Origin: Neocallimastix lanati (nom. inval.)
Taxonomy: Eukaryota; Neocallimastigomycota; Neocallimastigomycetes; Neocallimastigales; Neocallimastigaceae
Length of the DNA: 64,000 bases
Direction: 5' to 3'
NCBI GenBank assembly: GCA_016946835.1
Contig: JACVTC010000114.1
Span: 535,001-599,000, forward strand
This document shows, one piece after another, positions 34,703-47,662 of this stretch. Position 1 is the first letter of the stretch. Each line of letters starts with the position of its first letter. The position numbers were made by a program, and so were the translations under genes. Under the pieces are notes generated by a model that worked only from the letters and a program-made list of their open reading frames with translations, was not told the origin of the DNA and made no database searches.

Positions 34703-34937
34703 TGCGTCAAAAAATTCATATCATCAGAAAAATTATTAGGATCTTCTATTTCTTTTTCTTGGGTTACCTCAATATTGCTTTTCTTTTTCATTTTATTTTC
34801 ATTTTTATTTACATCATTATTATGGCTTTCGTTTAATGTATTTTCAATATCATTTTTAGTATTAGTAATAGTATTAAAATCAGTATTATTAATATCACCA
34901 GAATTTTCTTTTTCAGAAATATTTTTATTTTCATTTT

Positions 34938-35972
34938 CTACTGAATTTGAATCCAAGTTTTTATGGTCATTTTGACCAGGAAAATTAAGATTGTACCACT
35001 TTTTATCCTGTTTGTCTTGCTAAAATTAAAGTCAAAATTTAAAAAGGATGGATATCCATTTTCTTCACCTACTGAATTAGATAGTGAGAGTTTTGCTGGC
35101 TCATTTTCTTTACATATTATTTCTCTAACATTATGGATTTTATAATCTTCATAATCCATAACAATATTAGAGTTAGTAACTTCACTAAATCCAAGGAAAA
35201 TTCTTTTCTTTGAATTTGGTGAAAACTTAGATTTATTTTGATCAAAAATTTTATAATAGGTAATACATCCAAAAGTCCTAATATGATCAATTTTAACTTT
35301 TTCATTGAAGAAAACTTCATCTGGGATAGTTTTCTCAGAGATAAGATGCGGAGTTTTATTATATAAATAATTTGCATATTGGATAGCGAAATCCCAAAAA
35401 TTTTCAGATAATTTGCTCCAATATAGCAAAGTTTTAGTACAAGAAATAATGGTTTGATTAAACCTTTCTGCTAAACCATTATTTTCTGGATTGTAGGGAG
35501 GAGAATAAATTTTATTTATTCCGTTATCTTTACAAAATCTAGTTAACTTTTTATTTCTATATTCCTTAGCATTATCAGACTTAAAATTTTTTACTTTTTT
35601 ATCATTAAAGATATTATTTAAATATTTAATAAAATCAATAAGTAAATCAATTGTTTCTGATTTACTTTTCATCAGAAAAATCCAACTTTTATGTGATTTT
35701 TCATCAATTACTGTTAGTATAAATCTTTTCCCAGTAATTGAATCATTAATTGGTCCAATAATATCGGAATGTATTATTTCTAATATTTCTGTTGCTTTTG
35801 GAGTTTCTTTGTTATGTGGGAATCGTTTTAATTTTTCAATTTTACAGTCAATACATTCTGATTCTTTAATATTATGAATATCTAAATATTCATTTAAATT
35901 TTCTAAATAATAATGGCCTAATCTTCTATGCCATAATAATTTACTTTCATTATTTAGTTTATTTATTGCCAT
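34938..35972 (-). pseudogene. Copia A integrase part (fossil)
   Basis: Shows the HHCC zinc-binding region (WHRRLGHYY with CIDCKIEK), HSDIIGPI and the core block NGIN-YSPPYNPENNGLAERFN. It is part of element A. Confidence 0.85.
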
Positions 35973-37432
35973 TATATTATTTTTATATTTTCTTTTATTG
36001 AATTATCATGTATTGCTGTAATAATTAATTCATTGCGACTATTTGATACAAATGATCCTATAGTTTTGTATAGGTTATCCATTAAAGTAATTTTAACTGT
36101 ATCATTATTAATTGATTCAGTTAGAGTCTTAATGCCTAATTTAGCTAATTCCACACCACTTATCATGTTCTTGGCAACATCTTTTGAGTATAATACGCGC
36201 TTTAAAATAATTTTATAATTATTTATAAAGAAAGAAAATTCTCCATAACCTTCAAAGGTGCATACAGTATTATTAGCACAGGTTAATTCAATTTCTTCTT
36301 TTTTGTAGTTTTTTAATAAGTTTTTATTGTTTGTTAAGTGTTCTCCTGCTCCAGAATCATATAACCAGTAGGATTTATCATAGAAATTAATTGAAGAAAT
36401 GTTCTTTAACACTTTTGACGAGTTATTTTTATAATTAATTAAATATACTGATTTATGAGATTTATTAGTGTCCTTTTTAAACATGATCTTTATATCTTCA
36501 TAATCTACATTAGCATTGTATTGTTCATTTATATTATATTGTTTAATTATTCCTGTATAATATGTTCCTTTTCCTTTTTTCTTTGAAGATGATTGATTAT
36601 TATTATTACTTTTACTATTGTTTGTGTTCTCTTCCTTGGAATACTCTTGGTTTACATATTTATTAAATTTACTGTTCTTATTTAACGCGTTAAACCAGCA
36701 ATCAGAAGTGTTGTGATTATTTTTATTACATATATGACAGTATTTTTTATCTGCTTTCTTTGTCTGGTAGTTTCTTTTATTGTTATTTTTATTCTTCTTT
36801 TGGAATTTACCAGCATAGTCTATTTCCATTGGATCATCCATATGTTGATTATTTAAGTTCCATTGTTGGATATAAGCAAGTTTGTTTATGTCTTCCACTA
36901 TTTTCTTACTAATACTAGTAAAATTATCTATATCAGTAAGAGTAAATTTATTTGTATAATCTTCTGGCATAGCGTTAAATAGGTATCTTAATTTTTCATC
37001 TTCAGATAAGTGGAAATTTATATTATCCATGTTTTCAAAAATATCTTTTAACTGATCTATCACGTCTAGGATTCCTTGTTTATTAGTTGTTTTTATTGAG
37101 TTTAATTTCTTCAACCAGTATGATAAATCAGTAGTTGAACTACCATATTTCTTCTTTAATTTTGATATAATTTCATAGGAAGTATTTAGTCCTACTATTT
37201 CTTTATGGATATTTATATTTATTGTATTTAGAATTTTAGATACAACTTTTGCATCCTTTTTAATTTGTTCTTTCTTATCATTTGGTGGATTATCAATATC
37301 CACATTATTCAATACATTTTCTTTAATGTAGTGTAATAAACCTTCCTTTCTTAGTTCATTGCACAGATAATTAAACCATAACGCATAATTATCTGTACCT
37401 TTTAATATTATATAATTATTAATCTCGCTCAT
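35972..37432 (-). pseudogene. Copia A gag and protease part (fossil)
   Basis: Begins with the Copia-type gag core (LKGTDNYALW-like start, SYWLKKLNSI) and has the zinc knuckle CHICNKNNHNTSDC and the protease motif YDSGAGEHLT. It is part of the broken element A. Confidence 0.85.
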
Positions 37433-37478
37433 GGAAAAAATAATAAATTTTTAATTTATTAATATATTAAAATTTTTA

Positions 37479-37525
<47 letters not shown>

Positions 37526-37548
37526 ATATTTTAGTCTCTGGTCTTCTT

Positions 37549-37562
37549 TGAGACTCTTAATC
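37549..37562 (-). other. Primer binding site of Copia A
   Basis: TGAGACTCTTAATC on the plus strand, directly inside the 5' LTR. The sequence equals the anticodon-arm region of tRNA-Lys(CUU) and not a tRNA 3' end, so priming by a tRNA half, as known for Drosophila copia with initiator tRNA-Met, is inferred. Confidence 0.65.
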
Positions 37563-38222
37563 TATTAACCGACTATCGGTAGAAAAAGACACAAAGATAA
37601 AATAATACCTTTAATATTGTTTTGTATTAATAATTATTATTAACACTTTATTTATTTAAGTTTTTTATAAAAGAGAGAGAGTACAGTTTTTAAAGTATAA
37701 CAATTGTTTACATAAATATATGAATAAAATTAAATTATGAATGATATAAAACAAATATGTGTAGTAACATATTTGTATATTTAATAATAATTATTAAATA
37801 TTAAATTTATATCTTTTTGATAATAATTATTTTATTTTATTTTATTTCAATATATATTATTATAATTATAATAATTATAATACTTTAATTCATATAAAAT
37901 TTATATAGTTCTATATATTAGAATATGTATTTAATATATTACCTATTTCTTATAAATTAAATTATTTATATTAGAAATAGAGAACTCTCTTGTAAAATTT
38001 GAGGAATTAGAATTATTATTTAATTGTACGAATATTATAATTTTATTAATAAAATTTACTAAACTACCATTATTTAAAACCCACTGCTTATAAATTATTG
38101 CACATAAAAGTCCCGCATATCATGAATAAATACATGTGACGTCATATGTTAGAATAAATTTATATGTATATACATTTTTATGTTATTATATAATTATTAT
38201 ATAATAATCTTGATTGTTAACA
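37563..38222 (-). repeat. LTR of Copia A, right copy (5' LTR), with extra segment
   Basis: Longer than the left copy because of a 378-base segment lying between two ATGAAT motifs (37738-37743 and 38121-38126). The segment begins GATAT and ends ATATC. TGACGTCA is at 38137-38144. Confidence 0.88.
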
Positions 38223-38506
<284 letters not shown>

Positions 38507-38809
38507 TGATATATGTTGTTTATTTATTTAATATAATAATACGAAAGTATTATGGTTAACAAAGAGAGAAGTGGATAGTACATTCATGATGTTTATATAG
38601 AACTATATCACATGAATACATTTGTTACGTAAATACATGTTACACAAAATAATTAAAATGATTGTTGACATAGTTTATACAATATAAAATAAATGTATTA
38701 ACTAATTTACATAAAACATTAACACAAGTACACTTTAATAAATTACATAATAAATAAATATATAAAATAATATAAATAAATATATAGTATAATTATTAAG
38801 TAGTTATCA
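38507..38809 (-). repeat. LTR of Copia B, left copy (3' LTR)
   Basis: 303 bases, matching 50342-50644 along the whole length by eye. The purine tract (complement of CTCCCCCTCAAA) follows at 38810. Confidence 0.93.
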
Positions 38810-38829
38810 CTCCCCCTCAAATGAGATTT

Positions 38830-41800
38830 TTATATAAAAATATTATTTGTAAATTTTAGTATTTTTGCACCATTTGAATCTTTTGTTAATATGTCGGCTA
38901 GCATGTTTTCCGTGTCTATATATTTTAGATTTATTCTTTTCTTTAATATGTTATCTCTATTGAAATGGTATCTGACATCTATATGTTTTAACTTAGTATT
39001 GATTTCACCATTTTCCATTATACATTTACTTGCTTGATTATCAGTGTAGATTGTTATATTTAATTTCTTATTTAATATTTCTTTAATAATGTTTCTTATC
39101 CATAATATTTTCTTGACGTTTTCTGAAGTACTTATATATTCGGCCTCTGCGGTAGAAGTAGCAACGCACGTTTGTTTTTTAGATATCCAGCATATAGGAC
39201 TTTTTCCCATTAAAATAATTCCACCTGAAGTAGACTTTCTATCAATTTTATCGCCTGCGAAATCCGAGTCCGTGTATGCAATTAACTCCCCCTTTCCATC
39301 ATATTTAATTTTATAATCTTTTGTACTATTTATATATTTTAAAATATTTATTACTTTGTTCCAGTCTGAAATTGTTGGTTGTTCACATTTTCTGGAAGCT
39401 TTATTAACGGCGAAAGAGATTTCCGGCCTTGTACATTTTGATAAATAAATTAAGGATCCAATTGCACTTTTGAATATTGTTTTATCGAAAGGCTTTTTAT
39501 TTTCGGATATATCATTGTCTCCTGTGCAGGGTGTTTTTCTTTTTCGAGTATTGCTTATATTGAATTTTTCTAACATATTTTCAATAAAACTTTTCTGTGA
39601 AATTATATAACTATTATTTTGTTTTTCTACTTTAATGCCTAAAATATATTCGATTGGTCCACAATTTGATATTTTGAATTTTCTTTTAATTTTTGATATT
39701 ATATCTTTGATAAATTTTATTTCACCGGCAATGACCATGTCATCAACATAGAGTCCAATTATACATTTTGTTTTATTATTTATTGTATGTTTGAATATGC
39801 ATTGTTCGGCTTTTATTTGTTCAAAATTATTATTAATTAAAAATTTTCTTATTGTTTCGTACCACTGTCTACCGGATTGCTTAAGGCCATATAATGCTTT
39901 GTTTAGTTTCCAGTATCCCCTCCCAAAGTTTATATCGCCTTTAGGAATGGTAGTGTAAATATCCTTGTCGAGAGGAGCATTAAGGTAAGCAGCCTTAATA
40001 TCAAGTTGAAAAATGTCCCAATGAAAAGCAGCAGATAAAGCAAAAATGAGTTTAAGACTATCAATATTTAAAGTTGGGGAATACGTAAGATCATAATCAA
40101 TACCCCATTTTTGACGGAAGCCTCTGGCAACCAGACGAGCTTTATATTTGTAAATAAAATTATTACTATCCCTCTTAGTAGCAAAAACCCATTTCGTAGA
40201 AATAATATTTTTTCCAGGAGGAACTTTTGAAACAAAAGTCATAATCTTATTTGAATATAAATTATTTAGCTCATCTTTAATGGCATTAATCCAGTAATTT
40301 TTATTTTTGCAACTAATGGCTTCATCATAGCTATTTGGAGAATCAGAATAAATAGAAGCGATCATATAAGAATCATCAATATCCAACTTTCTTCTTAAAG
40401 TTCTAAGAGTGGAAGGAATAACTGTTTTGGAATCCGGAGAATTTGGGGGTAAAGGACGTTTTCTGGAAGAATGAGAATTATTAATTTCATCGTTATTAAT
40501 CATTATATCATCCATAATTTCATTTTCATTAGATTTAATAATGTTATGAGCAATTGATGTAAGAGACTGATTATCTTGGTATAGATTATCATCGTATTGC
40601 AAATTATTAGTGGTATTGGTTGAATTGTTAAAATTGGAATTATTAAAAATATTAATATCAATTTTTCGTGAATCTTGAGTATTAGAATTATCGATGTCTT
40701 GTAAAGAAGTATCAACTGAGGAGTTGGAAATAATAGTATCATTTGAAGCCTTATTAAGAGTATAATTATTAAAAGTATTATCATTATGCGAGTTTGATAA
40801 AATAGGTAAATTATTGGTAATTTTATTAATGGGTGTGTTGGAATTTTTAAAATTTGTAATTTTATTGTCATTGTTTGATAAAAAATTTTTATTATTAAAA
40901 TTTTCATCATTTTTTGAAAAATTTTTATTATCCATAGTTTTATTAGAAATTTCAATAATTTTATGTCGATCATTAGTATTATTATTATGATCATGTGTAT
41001 TATCATTTTCCAAATTTTCAGATGAAGATTTATGTAAAATTTTATCACGTGAGGTTGATAAGGTATTATTTAAAATATTATTTATATTACTATTTGATGA
41101 ACAAGGTTCTGATAAATTTATTTTGACCAATGGCTGTTTAGAAATTTTTGGTTCAATTTTTGAAAAATTTTTATTAATAAAACTTTTTTCACTTTTTTCA
41201 ATATTAGAATTTTCGTCATTTTCATTGATTTTTTCTTTGCCTTTATTTTTAGCCGAAGGAATATTTATTTCACCAGAATTTATAGGGTGTTTTTTATCAA
41301 TTTCATTTGATTTTATTTCTTCATTTGGATTATTTTTAATTAAATCATTTTTTCCCACAGTATTATTTTCTTTTGATATGTTATTTTCTTCTTCATTAAT
41401 GTCGTTATTTTCAATAAAATTATTATTGTCCATTAAATTTATATTTTCATTTAAATTAATATTGTCCAAATTATTATTATTATTTTCATTGTTATTCTCA
41501 TTATTGTTTTCATTTAAAACATTGTTCTCGTTATTGTCGTTAGCTATATTGATATTATTATCTTCATTTACGTTATTATCTAGATTTAAATTATTATTTA
41601 TGTTTAAAATATTGTTCTCATTTAAATTGATATTTTCATTTAGAAGATTATTGTCATTATAATTATTATCGTCATTTATATTTCTATTTCTCATGTTTCT
41701 TTCATCAAGGTCCATTTTAGTAAAAGAGAAATAAGGGTCTTGGAAGCCGTTATTCGGATATTTAAAATTTCCTGGTTCTTCTTCAACGCATTCAATGTCA

Positions 41801-41940
41801 CTAACATAATTTAATTTTCTAGTTTCTTTGTCCATAATATACGAATATTTCTTTTTGTCAAAACCAAGAAAAATGCCTTTCCTTGAATTTGTTGAAATTT
41901 GGATTTGTGTGGACTTTGGTCTCTGAAGTAGCAAGTGCAT
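38830..41940 (-). pseudogene. Copia B linker, reverse transcriptase and RNase H part (fossil)
   Basis: A region of roughly 450 residues extremely rich in Asn precedes the reverse transcriptase (KWVFATK, LVARGFRQKWGIDYDLTYSP, LDIKAAYLNA, GLKQSGRQW, YVDDMVIAG) and RNase H (YTDSDFAGD, STSGGIILMG, AEAEYISTSE). It is part of element B. Confidence 0.9.
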
Positions 41941-44051
41941 CCAAAAGTTCTTAAATGTTTTATATTTACTTTTTTATTATAAAATACTTCGTCAGGAATT
42001 AAATTATTGTTTCCTGAATGTGGAATCATATTGTATAAATAACAAGCATACTTTATCGCAAAATTCCAGAAGTTTTCCGATAATTTAGCCCAATACATAA
42101 GTGTTTTTGCTGAATTTCTAAGTGTATTATTAATTTTTTCAGCTTTTCCGTTTATTTCTGGGCAATAAGGAGGAGAATACACCTTTTCGATACCATTTTC
42201 TTTACAATATTTGTTTATCTTTTTATTTTTATATTCCTTTCCTCCATCAGATTTAATTATTTTTATCGTATAATCCTTAAATTGATTATTTAGATAAGTA
42301 AAGAATTCTATTATTTTATCTGGAGCTTCAGCTTTTGACTTAAGAGTAAATATCCAGACTTTTCTAGAGAATTCGTCCATCATTGTGAGAAAGTATTTCT
42401 TGTTATTAATGGATAGATTATACGGCCCAGAAATGTCTGAATGAATTATTTCCAGGAGTTCTGTTGCCTTTGGAGTTTTCCCTTTATGAGATCCCCTCCT
42501 CATCTTAGAAATTTTGCAATCTATGCATGGAGGAGCTTTTATATTATGTAGATCTAGGTATTTAGGTAAATTACTTTGATAAAAATGGCCTAATCTTCTA
42601 TGCCATATTTCAATACTTTTGTCATCTAATTTACCTATATGCATTATATCATTTCCTATTATTTTATTACTGTTTAAATGTTGTGTTTTGATAGGAAATT
42701 GATTATATTTAGATGATAGGAATGTACCTAGATTAGTTTTATTCTTATCCCACAATTTTAGTCTAGCTTTTTCTCCATCAGAAGAATCAATTAAAGAAAT
42801 AAAACCTGATTTTGCAAGTTCTATACCACTAATAAGATTTTTGTGAACATTTTTGGAAAATAAAACTTTTTCAAGTTTAATATATTGTTTATTTATGAAA
42901 CAATCATAAGTTCCATATCCTTCAAATTGGCAAATTGAACCATTTGCACAACACAACTTAACGGATTCATATTTAAAGTTCACAAGTAAAGATTTATCAT
43001 TCGTTACATGTTCACCGACACCTGTATCATAAAACCATGTAACATCATCTGTTATTAAGTTACTATGATTAATAAAATCAATAGATTTATCGTATATGTT
43101 ATCAAAATCACGAGTATGTTTGTTATTATTTGGAATAACCTCCAATAAATTTATATATTTATTATTTTGCTTTCTCTGATACATTAATGCTCTAGCATCC
43201 TCAAAATCAAAGTTTTCATCGTAATTGCTGGCATTATCAGAGTAATCTTCATTTTTGGTGTATTTTGGAGTACTATTATTTCTATAATCATTATAGTTTC
43301 TTGAGTTTACCAAGTAATTTAATGATTTCTTCTCTTGTTGTTGATTTTGCCTCTCTTTTTTATTATTATGCTGATTTTTAATATTGTTTTCTTTGTTTTT
43401 AAGATTGAAATGACATTCTTTTGTGGAATGTCCGTTCATATCACATATATGACAATAACTTTTATTATCTTTCTTATATTTATGTTTATTTTTCTTATTG
43501 TTAATTGAACTTGAAGGTTTTTTGTTTAATTTTGTAGTTCTTTTCCTCTTGCTAAGGTAATCAAGGTCCATAGGATCATCATCTTCATCTTTTTCTTTAA
43601 TGTCATCCCAGTTTTCAACATATGACCTTGCTGAGATAATTCTTTTGAGAGTATCTAAGTACTCATCTGCATCACTGTTCAAGTCGAATTGAACAATATT
43701 TTTATAGTCATCAGTAAGAATGTTATATAGGTATTTTAATTTTTCCTTGTTTGTAATACCTAAATCAACTTCTTCCATTTCTACGAAAATTTCTTTCGCT
43801 TGGTCCAACATTTTGATTACTTCATTTTTGTTCTTTGGCTTTAAACTTTTGAGTATTTTAAGCCAGTACTCCATATCAGCGTTGTTGTTACCGTATTTTC
43901 CCTTGAGTTTTTCCATAATACGATTACTGTTAGTCAGACGACTTATCTCTTTAACTTTTTTTTTGTCAATATTTTTTAAAATCAATAACATCAATTCGGC
44001 ATCCATTTTTATAGCCTCTTTGATAATTAGTCTTTTTGTTCTATTATCCAA
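41811..44051 (-). pseudogene. Copia B gag, protease and integrase part (fossil)
   Basis: Gag core (MEYWLKILKSLK), zinc knuckle CHICDMNGHSTKEC, protease-like YDTGVGEHVT, integrase HHCC (WHRRLGHFY, CIDCKISK) and core (HSDISGPY, YSPPYCPEINGKAEKIN). It is part of element B. Confidence 0.88.
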
Positions 44052-44240
44052 TAATGGTTCTAGAGCATTATTGTTTACATTCTATGGTGCGTCATTGTTT
44101 TCTCTAACAGGACGAGGTTCTTGACCAGGAATTGGGAGGTTTAAGTTGTTAAGAATGTCCGTAATGACCCTGTTGGTTGGTTCATTATTGTTTGGGGCGT
44201 AAACAAAGAATTCATTATTTAGATGACTGATAATATCATC

Positions 44241-44245
44241 TTCTA
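44241..44245. repeat. Left target-site duplication of Gypsy element
   Basis: TTCTA, repeated at 50162-50166 on the other side of the element. Confidence 0.85.
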
Positions 44246-44889
44246 TGTAACGGAGGTGCTTCTATTGTAACGGCGGGACGTGGTATAGAAACACAGAAAG
44301 GAGAAAACTCAATAGGTTTACACTATCTGTATAAATAATTCGTTTTATTAGAAATATTTTTTATTAATTATAAAATTTAAAATAATTATTAATATTAATC
44401 AACAAGGTAATATTTCGAATTACTTATACGTTAATTATTATTAATAAAAGCACGAAGAAAAATATTTTCATTCGTGAAGTTCGCACTATTTATACTTTTA
44501 ACGGAAAAACAGTTTTAACATGTAAAAATAATTTTAAAGAAATATTTAAAAATATGTTTGTAATAATTAATAATGTAAAGTTTCTAGAATATAGATTTTA
44601 ATTGATGAAAATGAATCTTATCAAAAAAGAATAAAATAATTTATATAATAAGAATTTCTAAATTCATTTCGGTTGAATTACGAACCGAAAGAATCTTTAA
44701 CTTTCTATAATTTTATACAGAAAGAATATTCAAGAAGATATTATTAATAATTAATAAAATAATTAATAAAATAATTATTAATGCAAAATGGGTTGAGGTG
44801 TGAGTCGAACCCATGAAGTATTGGTCATGGTCAGTATAACTAACCATTGAACCAAAGTTCTAATTTTACTAACTGAAGATTTCGTTACA
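44246..44889 (-). repeat. LTR of Gypsy element, left copy (3' LTR)
   Basis: 644 bases, the same length as the right copy and the same by eye. A tRNA-like segment lies near its end at 44801-44854. Confidence 0.93.
44801..44854 (-). other. tRNA-like box A/box B pair in the Gypsy LTR
   Basis: On the minus strand TGGTTCAATGG (44844-44854) resembles the pol III A box and GGTTCGACTCA (44801-44811) the B box, 32 bases apart. The segment also occurs in the right LTR (about 50073-50126). No full cloverleaf can be drawn: acceptor and anticodon stems fail, so it is a tRNA-derived piece at most. Confidence 0.45.
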
Positions 44890-45217
44890 TGGTCCGCCTC
44901 CAGGATTCGGATACCAGACGAATCTAACAGTTAGGCATAACTTATACTAAAATTAAGCAAACTAAACTAAACTAAACTAAATTAAAATAAAATAAAATAT
45001 AATAAAATAAAAATAATTAATTAACCATTTTATAGTACGAACTTTTTTGAATAAAATTACATGATATTAATAAAGTTACATGAATATAATATATAATAAG
45101 AATACATGAATATTAATAATATTTAATAATATAAAATAATATTTAGTAATATTGATATTAATAAATTAATATAAGTTTGATATTAATAAAGTAAAGATTC
45201 ATTTTCAAGTTTTAATT

Positions 45218-47662
45218 TTAGTTATTTTTGTTAAATTCTTTTAAGAGTTTAGAGCAATTTAAATTTTCTTCGGGTTCCCAAGATGCTTCAGATAAAGGAT
45301 AACCTTTCCATTTAATAAGATATTGGGTTTTGCCATAATGTTTCCTTTTATCAAGAATTTTTTCAACTTCGTATTCTTCTTCATTGTCAATAATTATCGG
45401 TGGTGGTGGTTCTTTCTTTCGTCCAAAGTGATCTTCATAAAATGGTTCAAGTTCAGAAACATGTATTACAGGATGGATTCTGATTTCTTTTGGTAAGTCT
45501 AACTTATATGAAACGGGAGAAATTTTCTTAATGATTTTATATGGACCAAGTTTTCTAGGTTTAAGTTTTTTATTTCCATTATGGATTATAAGTGAACTAT
45601 TAATCCACACTTTATCACCAGGTTTAAAATTTGGAGCTTCAATACGATGTTTGTTTGCGAATTCTTCTTGCTTTTTTCTTGCTTGTTGTAAATTTCCATT
45701 AAGTGTTTTGAATAATTCTGAAAGGTCTTTTGTAAATTCATCAGCTCTAGGAACATCTGTACTGTTTGGAATTGATGGTGAATATCTTGGATTATATCCA
45801 TAGTTTGCATAAAAAGGTGAGTGCTTAATTGATTCTTGAATTGAATTATTATAACTGAATTCTGCTAGGAATAAAAAATTATACCAATCAGAACCTTTAA
45901 AGTTTGAATAACATCTTAAGTATTGTTCAATAACGGAGTTCACCCTCTCCGTTAAACCATTGGTTTGGTGATGGAAGGGAGAAGCAAGTTTCGTTGTGAT
46001 ATTGAAAGATTTACAAATAGCTGACCAAAATTTTGAAGTGAATTGAGAACCTTTATCAGAAAAAAAGTCGGAGGGTGGTTTATGAATACGAAAGAGATCA
46101 TTTAGGTCTTTCTTGGGAACAAATAAAACAGAAGCAGCAGCTGGAGATTTAGATTTTCTAATATATTTTTTGTCTTCATTTTCTTTAATATATTTCTTCG
46201 AAGCTAGAGATTCATTTTTAGTTAAGGGGTAGATTGGGTCATAATGAAGTTTTTCATTTTGTTTGGGTTTAATCTCGCTATCAAAAGGACAATAAGGAGG
46301 TGATTCATTAGTATATATTTCACTGAAAGTGTCTATAAATGGAAGTAATTTTTTTGGTAATGATTTGCTTATTTTATTATTGATTTCTTCATTTTCATTT
46401 TTGTCATTTTGTTTAGTAGTATTTAAAGGAACATAAGAGGTAAAGGAGTTAGGGATGATTAAACAATTTTCAACGCAATAATTGGAATTAAATCTTAAGA
46501 CTTTATTTTTGAAGTCAATATCAGGATTGTGAGTAGAAATCCATTCGAAACCTAAAATAGCACAATAAGAAGGAAGGTCAACCACATAGAATTGAGTTTT
46601 ACATTTATGGTTATTATAAGTGATGGAAATAGGAAGAGTTTTTCCAAGAATAGTTTGCTTTCCACCGATGCCAGATACCTTAGGGAAATTAGTTTTGGTT
46701 GAATACGGGATATTATTTTCTTTAATATAGTAGATATCCATTAAATTGATTTGAGAACCAGTATCGAGAAGAATTTTAGCAGTAGAATTTGTATTATCAA
46801 TACTTAAAGAAAATTCGTAAATAGGAAGATTTGAGTCAGAAACTCTGGGTCTAGATATAGGTTTTGATTCGGGATTAGAAACATAAGTGCTACTTGATGA
46901 AGGTTTATTTTTATTTTTATATTTATTTTTAAGTGGACAATTGTCGAGAGAATGTTCAGAGGATCCACAATACAAACAAAGATTTTCTCTTCTTCTTCTT
47001 TCTTTTTCTTCTTGAGATAGAGGTCCATGAGGTTTGGATTTAAATTGCTTTTGGAAAAAGAATGATTTTTTGCCTTTTTTATTTTTATTATTAGTACTAT
47101 TATTTGAATTTTGACCTTGAAGATTGGAGAATTGTCTGTGAGTAGAAATACGATTATCGATTCTCGATGCAATTGTTTGCATAGCAAAGAGGGTTTGAGG
47201 TCCAGGAAACATTTCTAAAATTCTAGTAGCAATATGGTCATGTAGACCGGCAAGAAAGGCGTCCATCTTGGCTTCTTCATTCCAAGAAGATTCATCGGCG
47301 TATTTATTAAATTCTAAAATATAATTTCTGACTTCACCAATTCGTTTTTGTTTGATTGTTCTTAATTTCTGGTTGGCAATAAAGGTAGAATCATAACTTC
47401 CAAATACTGATTTTAGTCTTGCAATGAATTGATTATAATTAAGGAGACAAGGATCTTGATTTTCAATGAGAGTAGCAGCCCAATTCATGGCGTTTCCATA
47501 CAAACGAGAAATGATATAGATTACTTTAGCTTCATCGTTTGCAAATCTTTCTGGTTGAATCATAAAAATAAGTTCCATTTTAGCTAGAAATCCTTTAAAG
47601 AATCGACGATCACCAGCAAAACCGTCCTTAAAAGTAGGATTTTCTTGATAATAGTTGTCCAT
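45218..47662 (-). pseudogene. Gypsy gag, protease, integrase end and chromodomain part (fossil)
   Basis: Long open region with Ty3-type gag ([27 protein letters not shown]), zinc knuckle [14 protein letters not shown], protease [10 protein letters not shown], integrase C-terminal blocks and a chromodomain of the classic aromatic pattern ([24 protein letters not shown]). The polymerase domains are not present, so the copy is broken. Confidence 0.9.

Larger units (their letters stand above)
32071..38222 (-). mobile_element. Ty1/Copia LTR retrotransposon A (fossil)
   Basis: LTR retrotransposon on the minus strand, with LTRs at 32071-32358 and 37563-38222 of unequal length. Parts in order of transcription: primer site 37549-37562; gag with zinc knuckle CX2CX4HX4C and Copia-type protease (region about 35972-37432); integrase with HHCC and core (about 34938-35972); an Asn-rich linker; reverse transcriptase with YVDDM and RNase H with YTDSDFAGD and AEAEYI (about 32372-34702); a purine tract next to the left LTR. 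The coding region looks broken, with about two breaks. The shared LTR stretches look alike by eye, so it is not ancient. The 5-base duplication cannot be told from the flanking AAT triplets. Confidence 0.93.

Noticed and set aside
40503-41662. Ile/Leu- and Phe/Ser-rich frames over the Asn-rich linker of Copia B
   Set aside because: Shadow frames of AAT-rich coding sequence.
44788-44862. Functional tRNA gene in the Gypsy LTR
   Set aside because: Only A and B box-like motifs are present; acceptor, anticodon and T stems do not form.
44890-44910. TGGTCCGCC next to the left Gypsy LTR as a plus-strand primer site
   Set aside because: All coding parts are on the minus strand, where the same bases form a purine tract next to the 3' LTR, the expected place.
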